From: a virus
Reading direction: 5' to 3' (one strand)
DNA length: 36,530 nt
Virus record (IMG/VR): IMGVR_UViG_3300006921_000055
Location: 1 to 36,530 of that record
Notes under the pieces: model-generated
The model's database searches: none
The model's input: the letters and a program-made list of their open reading frames with translations, nothing else
What the model was told of the DNA's origin: nothing
Position numbers and translations under genes: made by a program
Part shown: in pieces, positions 7,512 to 17,003 of the stretch
Numbering within the stretch: the first letter of the stretch is position 1
Layout of the letters: each line of letters opens with the position of its first letter

Positions 7512-10500
7512 TTAAGAACAATCACAATCTGTTACTATTACCGTCACGTCACTTGACGGAGGAGTTATTCTAGGATACTGCTGAGAGCAAATAGTTATAT
7601 CTCTTAAACCACCTGCAAGCGAAGTCTCTGCTTTAGCTCCACTAGTATTTTGGTATGTTATGGTTAGAGTTGTACTACTGTTATTACGTATACGATACTC
7701 TGTGGTAGTAGCGGTACAGCTACAATCACAGCAAGCTTCCTGTAAAATGGAAGAGGTTTGAGAGCCTATTTTTTGACAAATTAATGATAACGGCTTAAGT
7801 CTTAAATCCCAAACTAAATACAGATAAGTGTAAGTTGTGTTAGGTACAGTAAATGAGGCTGAGCTAGTTATACCACTAGTAGTTGGTGTTAGTGTGGTTG
7901 AACCACCTTTAATAGCTGTTAACAATGAATTTAAACCTGCCTTAGTATTCGGATACAAGGTATTTGTTGCTAAATACATAAACCTATTAGATGATTCAAC
8001 AGAATAATTGTCAGTTGAGTATTTGTTAGTCTTCATCGTTAATAGGTTACCCTTTATTGGTATAGCACCGTCGCCTTGAAACCCGTCAAGAACTTGGTAA
8101 TAAGATGAAAACACACTATCCCTTGCGTTAACTCCAAAATTAACAACCTCATCAGGAGATACTGACTGAGCAGCACCTCCAAAGTATTCCCAATTATGGT
8201 GAATGCTTTTTGTTGCGTCATCATTATTTGTTAGAACAATATCAACAACTTTTAATGGTGAACCTTCAGGACATCTAGACGTTATATTAAAGTCAGAGTC
8301 CTTCCCTCCAATTTGAGTTAAAGTTACATTATACTTAGACGGTAGTTGTTTGTTTTTTGTAAATACAGTAACCGTGCTGTTGCCGGATATTGTTGCGTTA
8401 TGCTGCACAACACCATCCCATTCAACCTTAAGTGTTACCGGCGTTGTAGCGGGAACAGTAAAGTCTATTTTAACATCTCCTATTGTTGTAGGCGTATCTA
8501 CGCAGTAACTAACACTATTTTCTTTTAAAAGAAATGATTGTCGTTGACCACAAGGGATACACTCATCAACTGTCGGCACTAAAATATCGTTGCTAGATAG
8601 CACATATTCATTCATATACGGGTCGTACGCTCCTAACTTTTGAGTACTAAAGCTATCTTTAAATAAATCTCTAAACCAACTACGCATACCAAACTCAGAT
8701 ATAACATTAAGCTGTTCATTTGAAGCACTACTTCCTTTTAATTGTATAACAGCAGCTCTTTTAGCATCTGTAAAAAACTTGTCAGAACCATAAGATGTAA
8801 AGCTTTCAGTGTTATCGCTAATACCAAAGTCTTCAATCCTAGCTACTTGTTTACCTAAGACCTCAGGCACAGATGTAAGAACATTACCTCCGGACGCATC
8901 TGATAATAAGTTTTTACCCGATAGAACGTATGAGATTTTATCCTCTTGCAAAACAAGTATGTCAGTCTCACGAGCAAACATTTTGTTTATAGGGCCAAAA
9001 GAATTCTCAAGTGACTTAAAATTAGCTAAACCTAAATTAAATTCATTTAGTCTATTTAAGTTTGTCTCATCGTTATATACACCGCTATATGTTATATCGC
9101 TTTTTCTGTGAGCTCTTTTATAGTCCTGCTCAGCAACCGTAGTTACACGATTACCCATAACCATCTCGTTTCCTTTTATAGAATCTTGTATACTATAACT
9201 TTCAACTCCATTACCAAATGTAAAACAGTTAGCAAAGTTTAAAAATAATATTGCAGGCTGAGTAGCTGATTGGTCTTGGTCTTCTGAATTAGCAAAATTA
9301 CCCCCATCAAGGTGGTATCCATTAGTAGTATCAATAGGGTATGAATCTTGTCCTTCATACCAAACGTCAGGTAAAGCTTCAGATGGCTCTGTTTCAAATG
9401 CTAGAATGGTATTAGCTCTGAATATTTCAAATGTAGCTCTTATCTTAGCATCACCTCCACTACCCGCACAAGACTGAGTACCTGATATTAAAAACTTTAT
9501 TTCATTAGATTTTCTGTACCATTGGTATCTATTTGTATTAAAAGATGCCGCATCTTTAAAGGCGTCTATATCTACTTGCGAAGTAGCAAGGTTTGAATCG
9601 TAAAAATTATTTATACTTGAAGGGTCTTTATCTCCTGTATCTATAAGGTCTCCTATATTCTCCCCATTCCACCAATCAATAATACTATCATAAGCGACAG
9701 GTGAAATGAACTCTTTTTCAAAAGTGTAGCTTCTACGCTCACATCCTCCAATCCCAAAAAAAGCTGTTTGCTTATTTCTGTATAGGTCAAGATTTATTCT
9801 AATCTTAGAACCCGCAGGTATATCATTAACAGTAAAGCTTCCACTACTAGCAGTGCTAAAGCCATCATACTCTAAAGTTACATTTTCACCCCCTGAGTTT
9901 TGCTCCGCAATTTGCTGTCCGGGAAGTATCTCTGAATTAGGTATCGTGGCAACAGAAAAGTTATTAGCTAGCATCTTCATATAGGTGCCTGATGGAGCAT
10001 CAACTCCCGTGATAAAGTCAGCGGCTTGAGTTTTTTTCTCTAAAACCGTAGCTGTTACGCAGCTATTTAAAGCACCAAAAGCATCTCGCTTTACATTATA
10101 CACGTCACCCTCTTCAACCTTTGCTATATTCTCACCCTCTAGTAAAAAGTATGTGTGGCTATCGCTAGTGTCTGTAAAGTAGAACCTAGAATAGATAGTC
10201 TCGTACTTGTCAGCGTCAGGTTTAATTACAAACTTATATCGTGTAGCAAAGTCAGGCGCAAGCTGAGTATTTGGTATAGTAACTTTTATTTTATTTTGAT
10301 TAACGCTTTGTGAGCAAGGAACTCTGACCGTGTTGTTAGGGCTAACTAAAGCTGTGGTAGCTCTATTGAAATCATCCATATAAACAATCCCAACCTCATA
10401 TCCTCTATTACTATGTAAACTTAATGGGCTTGTAATTTTCTGAAATGAAAAGTTTGCAGCACTTATGTCATAATACTCATACACTGTATTAGCTGCTGAA

Positions 10501-12188
10501 GGGCTGCTAGGGTTTGATGTATAAGCCATAGCTACAACCTTTATAAAAAGGAATGTGCTATTAGTTACTAGTGCTGTTATCGGCCCATCCAATGCTGTTA
10601 TACCACTTTTATGTTTATGGTAATCTGCACCTGCAGGGTTTTCTAAGGTACTTAATAACTGACAATTAAACGTGTCAGTAAATGTAGTGCCATCACAAAA
10701 AGTAGCTGATGTTATTTTGATATTTGAAGATGTACCTATCTTAGACTGAAAGTCAGTACTACTAATAAGTTCGCTAACGCTGTTAAAATTCTGCGGTAGA
10801 GTATAACTAAACCCCATATCAATGTTTTGATTTGAAGTAGATGGCTTTGGTGTTGGTGTTCCTGTGAAATTAGTACCATCTTTATTGCTTACTCTAAAGC
10901 TAAAGCTTAAAGTAGAGCCTGCAACTAACTCATCATTTATATCCGATAAGTCTATACTTACCATTCCTTTAGATGTATTAGAGCCATTTATAGTGTAAGT
11001 AGTATCAGTTACAGTCGGGGATGTAGTAATCTTAGCGACCCCAAGAGATTGTGAGTCAACCTCTGTAAAGTAATCAAGCCTAGTATTTAATCCATTTCTA
11101 GTTAAGTTATAGCCATCAACATAGTTACCATACATAATACGATTACCCATTAATGTTTGTGTTTTGGCTAACAATGGAACATTGTCGTATAATCTTAGAA
11201 TTTCTCCGCTAGAAAGAACTGTGAATATTTTATTATCTGTAAACGAATAGTTGTATGTTTGATTATCTAAATACCCTAAGTTAGATTTATTTAGGGATTC
11301 GATAATTTTTATATCTGAAGAGTCTGAGTCTTTAAATAATATTTCTATATCAGTAACTCTTTTACCTCCTGAATTAAAATTAATGGTAGCAGTGTTAAAT
11401 GAGTTAACCATACCTTCATTAAGATTCGTTTCAGTAGATAAAAAAAACGGCTTGGTATTAAACACAGGGTTTGTAAATATAGATGTGGCTGAGTACTCAT
11501 CATCCTCATACTTATATCTATAGCCAAAGCATAGAAATTTATCTTCTAAAAAAGTTTCAGTTCCGCCCGTGGTTACACCTGTAACTAAAGGAGCTTGATG
11601 AGGTGGTTTAACAACCACTAGTAAATCATCTTCAGAAAATAAATCGTTACCCGTTAAAGAGGTAGGGTATTCGTAGTTTTTGTTTACATTTATTTTTCTA
11701 GGAGGATTATAGTTATCTGTAAAGAATAGTAAATTATCCACCTTATTCACCTCGGTAATTAAGTATGCAGGGTTAAAATTTAAAGTAGTGTTAGTAGCGT
11801 CATTAGCATTTTTAAAACTAATCACGTGGTACTCAGTGCTTAAAGTATTAATATTAAATGATACTATCAGGTCGGCTTTACCTGTAGATACAGCAGACTG
11901 ACCACTATCGTGTATAAACCAATATATAGTTTCATTTGCTCCATCCTCGAAAGCACCTATACATCTAGCACTATTAGTTAAGTCACGCTCACTACCATCA
12001 AAAAAACCTAAATTAATTGTAGTTAAAAGCTCGTTCCCTTTTGAGTTTTCAACAGAACCAATTTCCGAATCCTCTGTAGAGCCGAGTCGTACATTCATTG
12101 CGTCAACGTACTGACCGTTAGGCACAAGTCTCTCATCAAGTGACTTGTTCATTTTACCTGCTATAAAATTCCTTTTGCTATTAGCCAT
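7512..12188 (-). CDS. P22 gp10-like tail stabilisation protein, greatly extended
   Basis: 1,558 residues. The N-terminus carries the signature seen in phage stabilisation proteins: residues 5-18 RNFIAGKMNKSLDE, then LVPNGQYVDAMNVR and GSVENSKGNELL. These proteins plug the neck below the portal in P22 and related phages; P22 gp10 is 472 aa, so this one is about three times longer. The first ~1,200 residues fit a repetitive beta-propeller/beta-sandwich architecture (YWFIHD, LLFFTDNYNPPRKIN, the latter typical of the family). The last ~350 residues look like added Ig-like modules and end in Cys clusters (CCDCSC and a terminal CDCS). It starts just after the connector genes, as expected for a tail protein. 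Family confidence is high; the role of the extension is unknown. Confidence 0.85.
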   Translation of the reverse strand: MANSKRNFIAGKMNKSLDERLVPNGQYVDAMNVRLGSTEDSEIGSVENSKGNELLTTINLGFFDGSERDLTNSARCIGAFEDGANETIYWFIHDSGQSAVSTGKADLIVSFNINTLSTEYHVISFKNANDATNTTLNFNPAYLITEVNKVDNLLFFTDNYNPPRKINVNKNYEYPTSLTGNDLFSEDDLLVVVKPPHQAPLVTGVTTGGTETFLEDKFLCFGYRYKYEDDEYSATSIFTNPVFNTKPFFLSTETNLNEGMVNSFNTATINFNSGGKRVTDIEILFKDSDSSDIKIIESLNKSNLGYLDNQTYNYSFTDNKIFTVLSSGEILRLYDNVPLLAKTQTLMGNRIMYGNYVDGYNLTRNGLNTRLDYFTEVDSQSLGVAKITTSPTVTDTTYTINGSNTSKGMVSIDLSDINDELVAGSTLSFSFRVSNKDGTNFTGTPTPKPSTSNQNIDMGFSYTLPQNFNSVSELISSTDFQSKIGTSSNIKITSATFCDGTTFTDTFNCQLLSTLENPAGADYHKHKSGITALDGPITALVTNSTFLFIKVVAMAYTSNPSSPSAANTVYEYYDISAANFSFQKITSPLSLHSNRGYEVGIVYMDDFNRATTALVSPNNTVRVPCSQSVNQNKIKVTIPNTQLAPDFATRYKFVIKPDADKYETIYSRFYFTDTSDSHTYFLLEGENIAKVEEGDVYNVKRDAFGALNSCVTATVLEKKTQAADFITGVDAPSGTYMKMLANNFSVATIPNSEILPGQQIAEQNSGGENVTLEYDGFSTASSGSFTVNDIPAGSKIRINLDLYRNKQTAFFGIGGCERRSYTFEKEFISPVAYDSIIDWWNGENIGDLIDTGDKDPSSINNFYDSNLATSQVDIDAFKDAASFNTNRYQWYRKSNEIKFLISGTQSCAGSGGDAKIRATFEIFRANTILAFETEPSEALPDVWYEGQDSYPIDTTNGYHLDGGNFANSEDQDQSATQPAILFLNFANCFTFGNGVESYSIQDSIKGNEMVMGNRVTTVAEQDYKRAHRKSDITYSGVYNDETNLNRLNEFNLGLANFKSLENSFGPINKMFARETDILVLQEDKISYVLSGKNLLSDASGGNVLTSVPEVLGKQVARIEDFGISDNTESFTSYGSDKFFTDAKRAAVIQLKGSSASNEQLNVISEFGMRSWFRDLFKDSFSTQKLGAYDPYMNEYVLSSNDILVPTVDECIPCGQRQSFLLKENSVSYCVDTPTTIGDVKIDFTVPATTPVTLKVEWDGVVQHNATISGNSTVTVFTKNKQLPSKYNVTLTQIGGKDSDFNITSRCPEGSPLKVVDIVLTNNDDATKSIHHNWEYFGGAAQSVSPDEVVNFGVNARDSVFSSYYQVLDGFQGDGAIPIKGNLLTMKTNKYSTDNYSVESSNRFMYLATNTLYPNTKAGLNSLLTAIKGGSTTLTPTTSGITSSASFTVPNTTYTYLYLVWDLRLKPLSLICQKIGSQTSSILQEACCDCSCTATTTEYRIRNNSSTTLTITYQNTSGAKAETSLAGGLRDITICSQQYPRITPPSSDVTVIVTDCDCS

Positions 12189-12189
12189 A

Positions 12190-13113
12190 CTACTTAATCC
12201 ACTTGTTTTGTCCTCTCATATTCATAAGTAATCTACCCGGATGAATATTACTAATTCTTATTTTAGCATTACGTAGAAGTGCTGACTTCTTTTTTCTTGC
12301 TCTATTTATAATGTATTCTTGCACGCCTAGTTTATTATCTAATATAGAATATTGGATATACGAATAGACAAACTCCTCAAATAATTTATTAACTGTTACT
12401 AGCGAATTGTCACCGCCTTCCATACCGTCAGAGACATACTCAACAATAACGCTTTTACCTGACATTGTAGAGTCAAAATTAATAACGCCTGCCTTCGCAT
12501 CTATTCTAAAGGTAGGGTTAGCATTAGCTGTCTCTGTATTAAGCCCGTAGCGAGCCCCTATTGCAAAATCAAAGTACCATATCCCATCACAGCAATAACC
12601 CTCTGCGTTGTTGTATGCACTATTCTCGTTTAAGTATATAGTCTTTTTAGTGCCTGTGATTCTATCAATATCAATTGGAGAGAACTGAGGTTTTAGTACA
12701 TTACCTGCCTCGTCAAATAGTATTTTATCATTGTTATCTTGTAGGTATGCTTGTGCTGATGTTAACTGAATATTCTCAGTCATTGGATATAATACACCAT
12801 TCTCATATAGTGACACACGAACCCAATTAACATAGTCCGCAGGAAGAACAATACGTACAGCGTCATCAACATTTAACTGTAAAGCTTTAATCTCTTTAAA
12901 CGCATCGTAATTAAGTTCTTGTACTGCACGTTTCGCGTGGAATAGAATCTTATAACGCTCCTCGTTATTAACTAAAGAGTGGTTACCTTGATACATTAAC
13001 ATAAAATTGTTAACGATATCTTTCAAGCTAACGTATTGGTATGAACCCCAATTAGCATCCTCGGGGTTTGCGCCTGAGTTTTCGTAGTACTGATACTGAG
13101 ATATATAAGCCAT
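12190..13113 (-). CDS. Putative head-tail connector / ring protein
   Basis: 307 residues with a mixed helix-strand fold. The N-terminal third has SLKDIVNNFML and a helical YKILFHAKRAVQELNYDAF pattern. The middle is rich in strands (VRIVLPADYVNWVRVSLY), and the C-terminus is basic (RKKKSALLRNAKIR). It overlaps the upstream gene's stop by one base and ends one base before the stabilisation protein. Gene order (small adaptor, this protein, gp10-like protein) matches podovirus neck assemblies such as those of P22 and crAss-like phages, where ring proteins sit under the portal. The assignment rests on position and composition. Confidence 0.6.
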   Translation of the reverse strand: MAYISQYQYYENSGANPEDANWGSYQYVSLKDIVNNFMLMYQGNHSLVNNEERYKILFHAKRAVQELNYDAFKEIKALQLNVDDAVRIVLPADYVNWVRVSLYENGVLYPMTENIQLTSAQAYLQDNNDKILFDEAGNVLKPQFSPIDIDRITGTKKTIYLNENSAYNNAEGYCCDGIWYFDFAIGARYGLNTETANANPTFRIDAKAGVINFDSTMSGKSVIVEYVSDGMEGGDNSLVTVNKLFEEFVYSYIQYSILDNKLGVQEYIINRARKKKSALLRNAKIRISNIHPGRLLMNMRGQNKWIK

Positions 13114-13817
13114 TATTGCTGTAGGTTATTTTGTTGTTCTTCTGCCTGTGAGTATTGCACCACCATCGTCTCTCGTATTTCAACACCTGCGTACTTACAT
13201 ATCTTTACAACTAAATCATTTAGGTTGTCAAGTGGTAATTCAAAGTCTTTATAATCAGCAGCAGATGCGTTAAATACAGGGCCTTGTGCTACTAATGCTG
13301 TATTGTAAGTCCACTTTGGTGTTAAAGGATACCGCACGTACTGAGCTGTTATATCTGTATCTCCATTAATTGTAGCAGGATACACCGTCATTTTAGCGGC
13401 TTCGGTAGTATACGCAGGAAAGTCTAAGCTTGGAGCTGTAAGTATAGAGGCGTTGAGCATTGAGATTTTACTTTGACTCACTCTCTCCACTTCAGTGCTT
13501 CCATACATAACTCTATTGATTAGATAGTAATCAGAAGGCATTGTATATGTATTGGTGTTAGCTGTAGCTTGAGTTAACTGTGCTGTTTTAGAAAATAAAT
13601 CAATGACCTCGAGTATACCTTTAGATAAATCAGCATACTCAGTTCCTGACCTGCGTGCATTTTCTAAGTTAATCTGTGTGTTATATTGGTAAAAGTAATC
13701 CTCAAATATCTCTAACTGAGCTTGTTGTGCGTATAGGTTAAAGTCTGATGGGGATAGGTATCCGTAGTTATTCTTATTAAGTATAGCAAGGACTGTATTT
13801 CTTACTGTATCTATCAT
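13113..13817 (-). CDS. Putative head-tail adaptor / ring protein
   Basis: 234 residues. The N-terminal 60 residues are helical (RNTVLAILNKNNYGYLSPSD, then FNLYAQQAQLEIFEDYFYQY), the middle is strand-rich with MPSDYYLINRVMYG (about 94-107), and the last 40 residues are helical and Gln-rich. This helix-strand-helix plan is common among adaptor proteins that bind below the portal. It opens the connector/tail transcription unit: a terminator and a TATATTTG element lie just upstream. The stop overlaps the next start by one base. Confidence 0.6.
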   Translation of the reverse strand: MIDTVRNTVLAILNKNNYGYLSPSDFNLYAQQAQLEIFEDYFYQYNTQINLENARRSGTEYADLSKGILEVIDLFSKTAQLTQATANTNTYTMPSDYYLINRVMYGSTEVERVSQSKISMLNASILTAPSLDFPAYTTEAAKMTVYPATINGDTDITAQYVRYPLTPKWTYNTALVAQGPVFNASAADYKDFELPLDNLNDLVVKICKYAGVEIRETMVVQYSQAEEQQNNLQQ

Positions 13818-13832
13818 CTTAAAATCTTTTCA

Positions 13833-13840
13833 CAAATATA
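13833..13840 (-). promoter_or_regulatory. Bacteroidota-type -7 element TATATTTG
   Basis: An exact TAnnTTTG match on the minus strand, 15 bases before the ATG at 13817 and directly after the terminator at 13844-13874. A start of transcription for the connector/tail genes is inferred; no clear -33 element is seen. Confidence 0.55.
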
Positions 13841-13843
13841 CGC

Positions 13844-13874
13844 AAAAAAAAAGAGCCCTATAAAAGAGCTCTTT
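13844..13874 (-). terminator. Intrinsic terminator after the surface-protein block
   Basis: Stem AAAGAGC (13850-13856) pairs with GCTCTTT (13868-13874) around an 11-base loop. On the minus strand it is followed by a T run (plus-strand A run 13844-13849). It lies 22 bases after the stop of the gene at 13897. Confidence 0.7.
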
Positions 13875-13896
13875 AGTAGTTTATTTGCTTGCTGTA

Positions 13897-15417
13897 TTAG
13901 CTTGCAACTATATCAGTTATAAGCACCGGAGGAGTTATTTCTAAAACCTCATCAGTATTATTTCCGTTAGCTAAGCTAATAATGCTGTCTTGGAAGAAGT
14001 TCCTCATCTGTACTTTTGAAGATGCAGAAGCCCCTACATATGTTATAGTAAGAGTGTCGGCTCCATCAGTAAGTCCATTGTTTATCTTAACAGTGTTAAC
14101 TGTTGGTGCGCTTACCATTGATACGTTATCAACTCCAATTAGTTTTGGTTGATTTACAATCTCTTGTAATGATACGCTATTAAGTGTAAACGATGAGCCT
14201 ATCTCACCTTTTATACCAAAGTATATACTTTGGTTTGAGCCTGTTTTCTTATACCTATATTCATTCTCACCTACGGTTATTGGGATAGAATCATAAGAAT
14301 TATTAGCAAACCAAATAAAATCACAATCACCTGATATTGACTTTACGTCAATCTTGACAAGATACTCTTCATTTGCAGTCGTTGCATCTCCTGACACTTT
14401 AATAACAGTATTATTTGCGCTTTGTGCGGTAAACTTAAGCGTTTTATCTGAGAAATTAAATACAGAGTTTACACCACCTGCATTACCTGCAAGATTATAC
14501 CTCTCATACCCATAAGCAAACTGATTGGTTGGTTGCATAGAGATGTTTGAAAATGTGGTTGTCTTTCCTGAAGAATGGTCTCCTGCATAAAAAGTTAAAA
14601 TAAGACTTGTCAACTCAGCTACAAACGTAAAACTAGCTGAACCACTAGTGACATCTACATCTATCTCACCTGACGTCATAAAGGTTGCTGCTAAAGTATT
14701 AACAGCTAAATCACCTGTAATTTTAGCTATATTAAACTTATATTCAGTCCCTATTACGGTAGGTACGTTTAAAGTCACGTATTGATTATTTGCAGTTGAG
14801 GTACACGTAAGAACATTATCTGTAACTGTTGCTGTTGAGAGATTAGGGCTACCTGCTGTCCACTGAGATAAAGTAGTAACAACCGTTCCTGCTGATACAT
14901 TAGTAAAATACCCATTAGTTACAAGCTCTTGAATACCTGTTTCTTTTACAGATACGTTATCAATGGTAAAAACTGTATTAGTGGCACCAATATAAGGTTG
15001 TATACTTACACCTGTTGAGCTTGGTGTAAAGGTAAATGTTTCTGTAACAGCCTGACCACCACTAACTAAAGTACCTCCTTGGTAAACTACTGATTGAGTC
15101 GACCCCCCTGTTGTTGATGTCATTAGACCTAGTGAACCATTATTCCCCGATAAAATCTGCATAGTAATAGTCATCTCGTACTGCTTACCCGCAACTAAAC
15201 CAATGTTTTGATAAGCCCCACCGGAACTATTTGTACTTAGAGTCACCTTAAGCTTTCCGTTGTCGTAAGCTATACTAGAGTCTTTTGCAGTCCACCCTTC
15301 TATATCAGTAGCAAAATCACCGTTTGTTACTTTTTCAGGGCCATACCCATTAAAAGAACCATTACTTAGGACCTCAGGTCCCAAGTATGATTTATTTAGT
15401 TTTAAAAAATTTGCCAT
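13897..15417 (-). CDS. Virion surface protein with carbohydrate-binding-like modules
   Basis: 506 residues. It starts MANFLKLN, a strand also seen at the start of its three upstream neighbours. Residues ~20-160, ~165-295 and ~300-420 look like successive beta-sandwich modules of the CBM4/9 type: the first two open with TNGDF/TNGYF and the modules end in strands such as IDNVSVKE, FSNISM and LNSVSLQE. The last 78 residues (from VDNVSM, about 429) resemble the core of the 90- and 96-aa proteins encoded upstream, suggesting that the modules were inserted into that small fold. A role in decorating the head or tail and binding polysaccharide is inferred. It is the last gene before a terminator. Confidence 0.7.
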   Translation of the reverse strand: MANFLKLNKSYLGPEVLSNGSFNGYGPEKVTNGDFATDIEGWTAKDSSIAYDNGKLKVTLSTNSSGGAYQNIGLVAGKQYEMTITMQILSGNNGSLGLMTSTTGGSTQSVVYQGGTLVSGGQAVTETFTFTPSSTGVSIQPYIGATNTVFTIDNVSVKETGIQELVTNGYFTNVSAGTVVTTLSQWTAGSPNLSTATVTDNVLTCTSTANNQYVTLNVPTVIGTEYKFNIAKITGDLAVNTLAATFMTSGEIDVDVTSGSASFTFVAELTSLILTFYAGDHSSGKTTTFSNISMQPTNQFAYGYERYNLAGNAGGVNSVFNFSDKTLKFTAQSANNTVIKVSGDATTANEEYLVKIDVKSISGDCDFIWFANNSYDSIPITVGENEYRYKKTGSNQSIYFGIKGEIGSSFTLNSVSLQEIVNQPKLIGVDNVSMVSAPTVNTVKINNGLTDGADTLTITYVGASASSKVQMRNFFQDSIISLANGNNTDEVLEITPPVLITDIVAS

Positions 15418-15418
15418 C

Positions 15419-16351
15419 TTATGAAAGTGTTATAGCTGTTGTTGTCAACACCTGATTATATTTATGGTCTCTAAACTCATCAAGCGGAATATCTAACCTA
15501 CTAGCTGTTGCTGACTGAGCGTTCAATCTCTGAACAAATCTCTCAATCACGTCAGCCACAAAGTATGTATTTACTGCGTTGTTAAGCTGTGTTAGAGTAA
15601 CCTTGTCGGCTTGAGGGCCTGAAGCAAACCAAAATGATGATGCATTAGCTGCACTTGTCGCCTCGTCATACTCAGAAATAATGTAGTTATCTATCTTAAG
15701 AATCTGATTACCTCTTGTATCGCCGTTACCTGCAAATATAGAAAATGCATCTCCTGCAATTGAAAGGCTATCATTAGATAGTAACAATGTATTATTATCA
15801 AGAACCTCTACAATAATTGCTTCAGTATTATCTGTAGTATTAAACACTACGTCACCAACTTTGCAAGTCGATAAAAAATCACCCCCATCTACTTGAAGGT
15901 AATTACCTAGTGATACTTCTTTTACGCTTATATAATCTACTGAAAATTTACGTTGAGTTGTTCCCGCAGCGACAGCATATAAATAAAGTATGGAGTTTGT
16001 TACACTTGAAGTCACCCTATAGTCAAATGTATTGTTTGCAGACGTGCTAGCTATAACTTGACTGCCTCCAAATTGTACTTGTAAAGCTCCTGAAACATAA
16101 CTACTCATTTTCCACCTTACCGAGTATTCTACACCATTTGTTACACCAAGGCCATTTTGCTGTAAAGCAATAGGGGAAGTGGCGTCTACTGAAGCTTTTT
16201 CGCTAGAAGTAGAAATACTCCATCCCGAGGGAAAACCCCAACCATCCGTAGACTTGAAGTTACTGCTCTTTACCACCTCTGCTGACCCATAAGTCGGAGT
16301 CACTGTCGTTCCGCCTGTTAGTTTCAGCGGTATTCCTAAATACTTTGCCAT
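15419..16351 (-). CDS. Virion surface protein, one carbohydrate-binding-like module
   Basis: 310 residues. The start MAKYLGIPLKL resembles the neighbours' MEKFIKL and MEKYLKI. Residues ~25-148 form one CBM4/9-like module (a W-containing strand, then YSVRWKMSS, ending YISVKEVSLG). Residues ~150-205 resemble a small beta barrel (GDVVFNTTDNTEAIIVEV). The C-terminal ~100 residues (from ILKIDNY) are a helix-strand unit ending LTTTAITLS, comparable with the ends of its neighbours. Gaps to both neighbours are 1-4 bases, so it belongs to one operon with them. A decoration or fibre protein is the likely role; the sugar-binding function is inference. Confidence 0.65.
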   Translation of the reverse strand: MAKYLGIPLKLTGGTTVTPTYGSAEVVKSSNFKSTDGWGFPSGWSISTSSEKASVDATSPIALQQNGLGVTNGVEYSVRWKMSSYVSGALQVQFGGSQVIASTSANNTFDYRVTSSVTNSILYLYAVAAGTTQRKFSVDYISVKEVSLGNYLQVDGGDFLSTCKVGDVVFNTTDNTEAIIVEVLDNNTLLLSNDSLSIAGDAFSIFAGNGDTRGNQILKIDNYIISEYDEATSAANASSFWFASGPQADKVTLTQLNNAVNTYFVADVIERFVQRLNAQSATASRLDIPLDEFRDHKYNQVLTTTAITLS

Positions 16352-16355
16352 ATGA

Positions 16356-16628
16356 TTATGATACTACGATTGCCGACACTGCTACAACAGGTGTAATAGT
16401 ATCTTGATTACTAGTCCACGACTTTTCATATAAAGCTGTCATAGTATTCTGTAATTGATTCTCTAAAGTATAACTAGCATCAGAATCATTAGTTAAGGTA
16501 GCTTTTGCTCCCCCAAGATAATAAACAATTGTACTTGTACTTCCGTTACCAATAATCATTTTTACATTAGACAAACTTAATGTCTCTGTTCCTGAGCCTG
16601 TCACGGCTAGTTTTATAAATTTTTCCAT
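16356..16628 (-). CDS. Small virion surface protein, paralogue of the next gene upstream
   Basis: 90 residues: N-terminal strand MEKFIKL, then LSNVKMIIGN, a Thr/Ser-rich strand pair, a helix LENQLQNTMTALYEKSWTSN, and a strand end AVSAIVVS. The same order of elements is found in the 96-aa protein upstream (MEKYLKI ... CSNVAHVY ... DVRDAISDAIIAARQTSWTQ). The two look like diverged duplicates. Low charge and small size fit a capsid decoration protein or trimeric spike base. No enzymatic role is suggested. Confidence 0.65.
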   Translation of the reverse strand: MEKFIKLAVTGSGTETLSLSNVKMIIGNGSTSTIVYYLGGAKATLTNDSDASYTLENQLQNTMTALYEKSWTSNQDTITPVVAVSAIVVS

Positions 16629-16637
16629 TTTCTTAAG

Positions 16638-16928
16638 TTATGCTAAGGTTATTCCTGTTGCCACTTTTGGCATATCTACTAAAAATTCTACTTGAGTCCA
16701 AGAAGTTTGTCTTGCCGCTATAATAGCATCAGAGATAGCATCCCTTACGTCAAAAGCAACTGCTGCAGCGTGAGCTATTGTAGCAGTAGTACCATCAGTG
16801 TAATCTACTCTAGTTGAAGCTGCTGTTGCACTTGCAGAGTATACGTGAGCTACATTCGAGCAAGACACTAACTGATAAGGATTCGCCGCAGGTCTTGAAG
16901 ATGTAGAAATTTTTAAATATTTTTCCAT
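16638..16928 (-). CDS. Small virion surface protein, first of a four-gene family
   Basis: 96 residues: strand MEKYLKIS, CSNVAHVYSA, strand pair STRVDYTDGTTATIAH, helix VRDAISDAIIAARQTSWTQV, and C-terminal strand PKVATGITLA. This looks like the minimal form of the fold from which the neighbouring 310- and 506-aa proteins seem to be built. It opens its own transcription unit: a TATCTTTG element and a terminator for the previous gene lie directly upstream. A highly expressed capsid decoration role is plausible from its place after the major capsid gene, but not shown. Confidence 0.65.
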   Translation of the reverse strand: MEKYLKISTSSRPAANPYQLVSCSNVAHVYSASATAASTRVDYTDGTTATIAHAAAVAFDVRDAISDAIIAARQTSWTQVEFLVDMPKVATGITLA

Positions 16929-16959
16929 CGTTTAAAAAATTAGATGATTAATAATGAAA

Positions 16960-16967
16960 CAAAGATA
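16960..16967 (-). promoter_or_regulatory. Bacteroidota-type -7 element TATCTTTG
   Basis: An exact TAnnTTTG match on the minus strand, 31 bases before the ATG at 16928 and just after the terminator at 16971-16996. It would start the surface-protein operon that ends at the terminator at 13844. Confidence 0.6.
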
Positions 16968-16970
16968 GCA

Positions 16971-16996
16971 AAAAAAAAGGAAGCATTTCTGCCTCC
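16971..16996 (-). terminator. Intrinsic terminator after the 250-aa gene
   Basis: GGAAGCA (16979-16985) pairs with TGCCTCC (16990-16996), with one mismatch and a four-base loop. On the minus strand an eight-base T run follows (plus-strand A run 16971-16978). The A/T flanks extend the stem, so it may also work in the other direction. Confidence 0.7.
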
Positions 16997-17003
16997 ATTT
17001 TTA

